Shown one piece after another: positions 57,257 to 64,000 of a stretch of 64,000 bases of DNA. Under the pieces are notes generated by a model, which worked only from the letters and a program-made list of their open reading frames with translations, did not search any database and was not told the DNA's origin. Both the position numbers and the translations under genes were made by a program. The stretch's first letter is position 1. Every line of letters starts with the position of its first letter. This stretch comes from Zea mays. Lineage: Eukaryota > Streptophyta > Magnoliopsida > Poales > Poaceae. Location of the stretch: NCBI RefSeq assembly GCF_902167145.1, contig NC_050098.1, forward strand, positions 109,530,207-109,594,206. Reading direction: 5' to 3'.

Positions 57257-58764
57257 ATGCCGCCGAAAAAGATAGCAGCGCCAGGGGCTGCACTGCAGCC
57301 ACTGGACACAAACCAGGAGACTCTCTCTCTCCAAGAGGCTCGAAGCCAGAAGAGAAAGGCCACCAGTCCAACATTCCAGGAGGAGGAGTTGGACCAGGAG
57401 ATCAGGGACATGGAAATCATCCACCAATAGGTGCAAAGGAAAAAGGAGAAGATGGCTCGGCTGGCCGATCTTCAAAGGAAGATTGATGAAGCTACTGAGT
57501 AAGTGCGTCATCTTTCTCAAGATGATCAAGACCGAAGGCCCCAACACAGGGAGCTTCGTCAAGAGGGCTTATTCAACGAAGATGGATGGTATGATGATTT
57601 TAATCATGATACCTTTACTTTTGATGATGCTTCTCCCTTGGCAGCAGAATTGCAGGCTATCCCATGGCCACAATCCTACAAGCCACCCCAGCTACCCATG
57701 TACGATGGGCACTCGGACCCAAAATAATTCTTGATGAGCTATGAGGCAACAATATCCTCATACAGAGGCAATGCAGCTGTCATGGCAGTCCGGAATGTAG
57801 CCCAGACATGGTATTCTTCTCTTCGGCCAGGGAAAATCACATCGTGGCAGAAGCTCAAGGACATGCTGGTTACTAGTTTCCAAGGCTTTCAGACGAAGCC
57901 AGTCACAGCCCAGGCTTTGTTCCAGTGCACGCAAGACCATGAGGAATACCTTCAGGCATATGTCCGAAGGTTCTTGCGACTGAGAGCACAAGCGCCCATA
58001 GTGCCCAATGAAATTGTCATTGAGGCCATGATCAAGGGTCTTCGGCCAGGACCTATAGCTCAATACTTTGCCAGGAAGCCTCCCCAGAATCTAGAGAAGC
58101 TGCTTCAGAAAATGGATGAGCGTACATCCGAGCTGACAACGACTTCTGCCAAAGAAGGGAGGAAGCTTACAAATTCTCTAAGATGACTAGGGGCTTCGGA
58201 GGGAGAGTCCACCCTAGGCATGTCAAGTCAATCCATAGCTCCAGTGAGAATGATGACAAAGGAAGCCAGCTTCAAAGGCCACAACACACCTTACAGTCTT
58301 CGGGACAGCAGCAAAGCTCCTTCAGGCCGCTAGCTCCAAGGGGCAGAGGCGCCAGGGGCTTCGGAGGAAGATATGGGGATCAGCCCAGGAAAATCTATTG
58401 CTTATTCTATGGTGAGGACAAGGTCCATACTACAAGAATGTGCCAAATCACTATTCTGAAGTAAAAGGAGATAGCAGAAGCCGAAGCTCGGCAGAATCAG
58501 CCGAAGCAGGTCTTGCACACTGCTTCGTGCCACTCTCCCTACATACCAGAATATGTGGGCAATCATCCTGCTTCTTCTGTTGCTTCGGCTAGCCATTCAT
58601 AGGCTTCATGGCCTCAGCTCCCGCCACCACCACTGCAACCTACCTATTCCCGAAGCCAGCAGCCACAAGGGTGCCAGCACTCTCAACAACAACGTGAATT
58701 CAGGCAGGAATTCGAAGCTCGTACAGTCAACAGTACTGTGCCAGAATCAAAGCACATATATTGA
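57257..58764 (+). pseudogene. gag of E8, heavily decayed
   Basis: ATG 57257 (MPPKKIAAPG) lies 60 nt after the LTR, exactly as in E1. Gag motifs are GLFNEDGWYDDFNHDTFTFD, YKPPQLPMYDGHSDPK, ITSWQKLKDMLVTSFQGFQT and IVIEAMIKGLRPG. Stops are TAG 57428-57430, TAA 57500-57502 and TAA 57725-57727. An 18-bp deletion near 57783 has removed six residues present in E1, and a 2-nt insertion near 58118 shifts the frame. The zinc knuckle reads CLFYGEDKVHTTRMC: the second Cys is Tyr and the conserved Gly is Val. TAA follows the knuckle at 58462-58464, and the C-terminal frame reopens to PESKHIY, ending TGA 58762-58764. Confidence 0.9.
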
Positions 58765-59240
58765 GCGATATCCTGCCTCTGAAATACATTTATGTTCTAT
58801 GTCATTTTGTTCTTTTTTTAATAAGGAACAAGCAATGTAAATTTAGTTTCAATTTTTTGTAACGATTTTGCTCCTATCAGAGTGGAATATATCTTCTTCA
58901 CAGTCTTAAGAAGCTCAAAACATACGAAGCTCAAAAGTCGTTCCTAAGGCAATGCAGAGCTAAAATTGCCGAAGCTACAGAAAGTCGTTCCTAAGGGAGC
59001 GCAGCGTAAGTTTTCTGCTCAAAAGTCGTTCCAAAGGGAATGCAGAGCCAAATACCGCCGAAATATAAGGCAAAGAAGTTCCAAAGTCGTTCCTAAGGGG
59101 GTGCATAACTTATACTGCCGAAATAGAAGGTGAAGAAGTTCAAAAGACGTTCCTAAGGGGATGCAGAACTTACACTAAAAAATAAACGGTGAACACCAAA
59201 AAATAAACGGTGAAGAAGGCTCCAAAGTCGTTCCTAAGGG
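58765..59240 (+). repeat. Six-copy repeat block of E8
   Basis: In this orientation units read AAAAGTCGTTCCTAAGGGAA, near 58936, 58980, 59022, 59082, 59140 and 59225. The first 170 bp (58765-58935) are AT-rich and non-coding. Copy number and position equal those in E1 and E3. Confidence 0.8.
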
Positions 59241-59751
59241 GATGCAGAGCTTGTGTGTTTCAGTGTGGGCATGTGGGTGTGTGTCTTCGGCATCCTCGTC
59301 ATTTTGCATCATATCATCACATCACTTCGCATAACATCACATCATACATCATATTGAATCAATGACATGAATTGAATACGAAGTCGATCTTCGGAGAATG
59401 CTTTGTAAAAATGAAAATGTGCTAAGGCACGAAGTAAGCTTCGGGAAATACAGTTTCATTAGCCTTGTTACAGAAGAGGGGATCCCTTTTTGCGAAGCAT
59501 GGATATTTTTGCGAAGCATGGATCTCTTTTCTTTACGAAGCATGAAAAGAAGGGAAGGTGTTTTTTCGCCGAAGGCTCAAAAACGGTATGTATGTAAAGT
59601 TTCATGCATCGCAAAGAAATGAATTACAATAATTTACATTTTTGATTCAAAGCTATACACATCAAATATTACTATCATGTTACAATAAAGGTACAATGTC
59701 CATTCTAGTGTTTCATACATTGACCACCTCAGAATGTTTTTACAATAAGTG
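59241..59751. other. Non-coding spacer of E8
   Basis: No gene. It holds ATCATATCATCACATCACTT-like short repeats (59305-59350) and AGGGAAGGTGTTTTTTCGCC at 59551, the complement of the motif found downstream of the antisense gene in E1 and E3. Confidence 0.5.
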
Positions 59752-62311
59752 CTATTCCGCTTTAAGGACTTTCTCTGCAACTTCGTGCAGAAATTTGTTA
59801 ACAACTTCATCAACAACGGATTCAGCCATGTTTATAATATCCAGCGCTTCCTTCATTTCTGGATCCGCTAGGGGATCGAATGGTTCCGGCGGTAGAGATA
59901 ATTCAGCTGAAGTAGGAAAAGTTAATCAGTCTAAAGCAACAAAAATAAATGCCGAAGCTAAAAGACAAAAAGCAATACCTATACGTTTTTCACGCTCTGC
60001 AGCTTCTTCAACTCGCCTTGCTTCTACTCAGGCATCATGGGTATCTTTTTCACTTTTCTTTATAATTTCATGGGCCATCTCTTGGCCACCATTCAACCAG
60101 ACATCATTGAAAAATTTCCCGCCCATCAAGGTTGCTTCAGCTGAAGGATCCTTCGTATCATTTATGGAGAAGGCAGCTTCGGTCTAGGCCATGGTTTTAA
60201 TATGGTCGCATCCTGCCTTCTCCAAGATAGCTGAAATACCTTGCGCACCGGAAAATGCACAAACATCCCCACAATCACTTAAGATTTCTTCGAAGGTCTC
60301 GGCCTCCCCACTTATCCATTCAATAACACCTTCGGGGTTGCCTCGTATGAAGTTTTCTTCGGTAGAGTAGGCACCCACGTTGGCAAAACTAGCTTTTATT
60401 TTCTTCACGCAGTCCAAGGATTTTTCAAAGCATCTTTCCTTGGATGTGCGAAGTTCTTCAACATTTTTCTCTAAATGTTTTTCCAATATTCGTTGATATC
60501 TCGGTAAGCCTCTGCGAGTGCGCATTGTTCTTTAGCTTCGGCCAACTATCTCCGAAGGTCTTCAATTTCAGTCTTTTGGACTTCGGCCTGGGCCTTGAAA
60601 CTAGCTTCGTCTTCTTTCACTTTGTTTACCAATGAAATTAAGATTTTGTATTTTTCAAGACCTTCATTTCTTAATTCGATCACCTCTAAACGAAAGTTGT
60701 TTAGAGCCATCGTATAGCCTTCATCTTCAATAATTTTCTATGCCCTAAGAGCATTGCTAAGAATTAAGCCCTACAAGAGGAGGACAGAATTGAGTATAGC
60801 AAATAAAATATTTCATTTTCAAATACAAAGTTAACTTCTATACCTTTATGCTATTGTATGCTAGGCTGTCTGCAAATCATCCTTCGACAAAATTGAAATG
60901 TTGTCTTCTAGCTTCGGGAATCCGATGCTTCTACCTATCTCCCGGCAAACGAATATTTCTTTGTTGTCTGGGAGACAGTATAAGAAATCATATTCACTAC
61001 TTCCATTAAAAACCAAGGCACCCTTCGGATATTTCAATTTTCACGCATAGTGCCTGGCTTCCAAAATTTCTTCTTCGGACAATTTCTTCCCTAAAGCGTG
61101 TCGAAAGATGTAGTCGACATTTTCGATTAAAGCTTCAGGGGCAAGAATCTCAATCTTTTCCAGAACAGTTTGCTTTGTCGCCTTTTCTTCAGGTGCGGCA
61201 GGCTCTGTCATAGTGGGCACTGAAGGCCCAGCTTCGGTCTCAGCTTGAACTTGAGTAGCTTCGGCTTCTGTTTGCCCACTTTCGGTTTCGGTCTACGATT
61301 TGGCTTTAGTTGGAGTGACTTTCTTTGCAGGACCAGGGCTCAGTGCCTTTGTAGTCTCCAGTACAGCATCTAGCACGTTAGCCATTCTCCTCCTCTTGGG
61401 AGTTGCGGCAGAAGTTTTTTGCACATTCGGTAAACCTGTTGTTCTCAGTGGACTCAGGATTTCTGGTATTTTTGTCACTTTTTCCATCTGTGGCTCTTTG
61501 GCCTTATTATCTTCAACCTTGGCTGGCTCAACTGTAGTCATCTTCGGTACTACACTCGGCTCTACAGCGCTCTGCATAATTGAAACACTCTCTTTTGCTT
61601 CGACAACTGAAGAAGTACCTTCGTCGAGTTCAGGAATCACGGCTGGTTCAATGTAACACGACCGGTGAGTCAGAACCTTCATCTTCTTGCCCTTCGGCTC
61701 AGCTGTGATGGCCGAAGCAGCAATCTTTCCTGAAGCAATAATCTTTCTCTTTAACCCTCGCCCTCGCAGCGGGTAACAATAGTCAGGGTATACGAAGCCA
61801 ATAGCATCAAATACCCTATTCAATCTTTTCTTATTCCGACTCCTGAAAGCTGCGGACAAGGCATTGTCCTTGGCCTTGGAGTATGCCCCAAGTAGCTCGG
61901 CGCTAGTAGCTTCAATGCACTTCAGCCAATCATCATTTGGCTCATCAAATTTATCCCCAAACCTGAAGGTATACTTCAGCCGGACCAGACCACCTTCGCT
62001 AGAGTCGATGGTGGTCTCCTTCGGCATTTCCCAGCTTTCTACAAGCGGCCATACCCTGAAGGCTATATGTTCTTGAATTAAATCTCTTGTCCCAATGAAG
62101 GAGCAAACAGTGCTGAAGGCCCTCTGACACGCTTCGACGGTGTCATCAATTTCCACCTTTGGCCTTCGGAGGCCGAAGCGGGACCAAATAGGGCGCATGA
62201 TGACTTCTATAATGTCTTCCCTTGCCTTTAGATCATTCTTCACATAAAACTACTCTTCCATCCAGGCTCCGGGCCACCTCTTCCGAAAAGTTGGCACTGG
62301 TGAAAGGGAAA
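59752..62311 (-). pseudogene. Antisense additional gene of E8, 5' end cut by E9
   Basis: Same family as the genes in E1 and E3. The main ORF 61293-62243 has IWSRFGLRRPKVEI, SFIGTRDLIQEHIAFRVWPL, LVRLKYTFRFGDKF and a Trp where E1 has a stop, then a Lys/Pro/Glu-rich linker. Both introns are intact with GT...AG: 60771-60843 (73 bp) and 59907-59978 (72 bp), at the same codon positions as in E1. The gene ends TAG at 59752-59754 after a coiled-coil region (60184-60525, ELRTSKERCFEKSLDCVKKI). Defects include TAG at 61293, several stops between 60840 and 61080, and stops near 60550 and 60185. The upstream conserved block lies beyond E9. Confidence 0.8.
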
Positions 62312-63552
62312 TGTGCCCTTGGGCCATTTCTAAGTATTTTGGTGATTGAGTGCCAACACAAGTGCTTTTGTGTTAATCTATGCAAAGTGGTGGACAAAGT
62401 GCAAATCATGTCAAAAGGTATGTTTCTAGACTTAGTACATTGTTTTATGGACTAATGTATTGTGTCTAAGTGCTGGAAACAGGAGAAAACAAAATGGAGA
62501 GAGATTGCCTTGTTTCAGCCAATCTAGCTCTGTCTGGGTGCACCGGACTGTCCGGTGGTGCACCGGACAGTGACCGGTGTGCCATACTGGCTCAGGCGAA
62601 CTTGCTGCTCTCGGGAAGAAATTGATGGCGTACGACTATAATTCACCGGACTGTCTGGTGTGCACCGGACTGTCCGGTGAGCCAACGGTCGGCCGGGCCA
62701 ACGGTCGGCCGCGTGATCCGCGCGAGACACGTGGCCAAGCCAACAGTCGGGAGGGGGCACCAGACTGTCCGGTGTGCACCGGACAGTGTCCGGTGCGCCA
62801 ACGGCTCCCAGGTGCCAACGGTCGGCTACGCCACAGAAGGAAAGAAATCTGCACCGGACAGTGTCCGGTGTGCACCGGACTGTCCGGTGCGCCAGGCGAC
62901 AGAAGGCAAGATTTGCCTTCCTGGAATGATCTCAACGGCTCCTAGCTGCCTTGGGGCTATAAAAGGGACCCCTAGGCGCATGGAGGAATATACCAAGCAT
63001 TCTCTAAGCATTCCTAAGCACTAATACATCGATTCCACGCTTTTGATTCCTTGCGATAGCAATTAGAGCTCTAGTTGAGTTGTGAACTCATTGAGTTGTG
63101 TTGTGAGCTCTTGTTGCGACTTGTGTGCGTGGTGTTGCTATGATTTCTTGTCTTGAGTGTGTTGCTTATCCCTCTCTTACTCCGTGCTTCTTTGTGAACT
63201 TCAAGTGTAAGGGCGAGAGGCTCCAAAGTGTGGAGATTCCTCGCAAACGGGATATAGTAAAGCAAGCAAAACACCATGGTATTCAAGTGGGTCTTTGGGT
63301 CACTTGAGAGGGGTTGATTGCAACCCTCGTCCATTGGGACGCCACAACGTGGAGTAGGCAAGCGTTGGTCTTGGCCGAACCACGAGATAAACCACTGTGC
63401 CATCTCTGTGATTGATCTCTTGTGGTTATTGTGTTTTGTTGAGACTCCTCTCTAGCCACTAGGCATTATTGTGCTAACGCCTAATCAAGTTTTGTGGATT
63501 AAGTTTCAAGTTTCACAGGATCACCTATTCACCCCCCCTCTAGGTGCTCTCA
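62312..63552 (+). repeat. 5' LTR of E9 (1,241 bp)
   Basis: It runs from TGTGCCCTTGGGCC to GGTGCTCTCA. TATA box TATAAAAG lies at 62958-62965. Upstream, a palindrome cluster at 62535-62897 is typical of Sirevirus LTRs of the maize Ji/Opie kind. No gene inside. Confidence 0.9.
62535..62897. promoter_or_regulatory. Palindrome cluster in the E9 LTR upstream region
   Basis: About eight variants of CACCGGAC(A/T)GTCCGGTG occur in pairs at roughly 62538, 62645, 62759 and 62852, ending about 60 bp before the TATA box. Sireviruses are known for such palindromic repeats ahead of the core promoter. They can pair with each other within and between copies. Confidence 0.85.
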
Positions 63553-63554
63553 AT

Positions 63555-63566
63555 TGGTATCAGAGT
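63555..63566 (+). other. Primer-binding site of E9
   Basis: TGGTATCAGAGT begins 2 nt after the LTR; initiator tRNA-Met type. Confidence 0.82.
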
Positions 63567-63601
63567 CGTTCTCTTCAAGAAGGGACTAATCGCCCGAAGA
63601 G

Positions 63602-64000
63602 ATGGATCCTAAGGGAAAGGGGATGGTGGTCAACAACAACGAGAAGGAGTCTATCTTCAATGAGTCGAAAGATGACAAGCCTACGGACTCGGGCTCAAGC
63701 CACAAAAGAAGAGACGGGAAGAAGAAGAAGACAAGGCGCATCAAGGAGATAGTCTACTACGATAGCGACGAATCTTCCTCTTCCCAAAAGGACGACGACG
63801 ACTACGAGAAAAAGAAAACGGTCAATTCGAACTTTTCTTTTGATTACTCTCGTATTCCTCAAAGTACAAATGCTCATTTATTATCCATTCCACTTGGTAA
63901 ACCTCCTCATTTTGATGGAGAGGACTACGGATTTTGGAGTCATAAAATGCGTAGTCACTTGTTCTCTCTCCATCCTAGCATATGGGAGATAGTAGAGAGT
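63602..64000 (+). CDS. gag of E9 (Sirevirus type), partial
   Basis: ATG 63602 (MDPKGKGMVVNNNEKESIF) opens a frame with no stop to the window end (133 codons). It shows a highly charged N-terminus (HKRRDGKKKKTRRIKEIVYY, ESSSSQKDDDDYEKKK) followed by the copia gag start (IPLGKPPHFDGEDYGFWSHK, MRSHLFSLHPSIWEIVES). The MDPKGKG start and charged leader are typical of maize Sirevirus gag. Since E5 shows several breaks in the same region, this copy is the better preserved. Confidence 0.88.
   Translation, partial: MDPKGKGMVVNNNEKESIFNESKDDKPTDSGSSHKRRDGKKKKTRRIKEIVYYDSDESSSSQKDDDDYEKKKTVNSNFSFDYSRIPQSTNAHLLSIPLGKPPHFDGEDYGFWSHKMRSHLFSLHPSIWEIVES

Larger units (their letters stand above)
56524..62311 (+). 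mobile_element. E8: gag-only Tat-type Ty3/gypsy element, cut by E9
   Basis: 5' LTR 56524-57196, PBS 57197-57220, gag 57257-58764, non-coding repeat block, and an antisense gene on the minus strand (59752-62311) in which E9 sits. Pol is absent, as in E1. GACAC (56519-56523) is the expected target duplication in E7. The rest of the antisense gene and the 3' LTR should lie right of the window. Confidence 0.9.
62312..64000 (+). mobile_element. E9: Sirevirus-type Ty1/copia element, runs off right edge
   Basis: LTR 62312-63552, PBS 63555-63566 and the first 133 codons of gag are visible. It inserted into the E8 antisense gene; GGAAA (62307-62311) is the expected target duplication. As the innermost element it should be the youngest of the right-hand stack, and its gag is open. 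Confidence 0.9.

Noticed and set aside
1..64000. tRNA, rRNA, CRISPR arrays and host genes
   Set aside because: I looked for tRNA-like and gene-like patterns and saw only tRNA-complementary primer sites and transposon-derived frames; repeat blocks do not have CRISPR spacing or repeat identity.

Overview
The window is plant nuclear DNA made almost entirely of transposable elements. I found no host protein-coding gene and no rRNA or tRNA gene. Several features point to a large-genome grass, most likely a maize-like Andropogoneae. These are long Tekay/Del-type and Tat-type Ty3/gypsy elements, Sirevirus-type copia elements whose LTR carries CACCGGAC...GTCCGGTG palindromes, an RPA-encoding Helitron, and deep nesting. 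The species call is an inference; nothing in the sequence names it.

For clarity the elements are numbered E1 to E9. Left block: E2 (+) is a Tekay/Del-type chromovirus. Its visible parts are 6082-9745 and 19284-26743, and its 5' LTR is cut by E1. E1 (- strand, 1-6081, runs off the left edge) is a Tat-type element that carries gag but no pol. E3 (- strand, 9746-19283, complete with a perfect CGGGT target duplication) sits inside the E2 protease/RT region. It is a related Tat-type element that carries pol but no gag. Next, 26744-27530 holds C-terminal remnants of an older, probably CACTA/Ptta-type, transposase.

Right block: E4 (+, 27531-42884) is a Tekay-like element with no coding capacity. 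Its 5' LTR is split by a roughly 10-kb Helitron that encodes a Rep-helicase and an RPA1-like protein. Then follows a Russian-doll series in which only left halves are visible. E5 (Sirevirus copia) interrupts the 3' LTR of E4. E6 (Tekay-type) interrupts E5. E7 (a deleted, inverted relative of E6) interrupts E6. E8 (gag-only Tat type, a sister of E1) interrupts E7. E9 (Sirevirus copia, open gag at the window edge) interrupts E8.

Two systems stand out. (1) The Tekay-type elements E2 and E6 carry an ORF ahead of gag whose N-terminus imitates the histone H3 tail. TARKS lies at exactly the residue positions it has in H3, and E2 also has a PR.QLA.K match. These chromoviruses encode a chromodomain-like integrase tail, so self-recognition or heterochromatin mimicry is a testable idea. 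(2) The Tat-type elements E1/E8 (gag without pol) and E3 (pol without gag) share PBS, R-U5, a six-copy repeat block and an antisense, intron-containing gene. They look like a reciprocal two-component retrotransposon partnership.

Most coding regions are decayed. Many premature stops are of the kinds expected from methyl-cytosine deamination (CGA to TGA, CAG to TAG, TGG to TGA/TAG). The exceptions are the ORF at 49658-50683 (341 codons, open) and the E9 gag (open to the window end).
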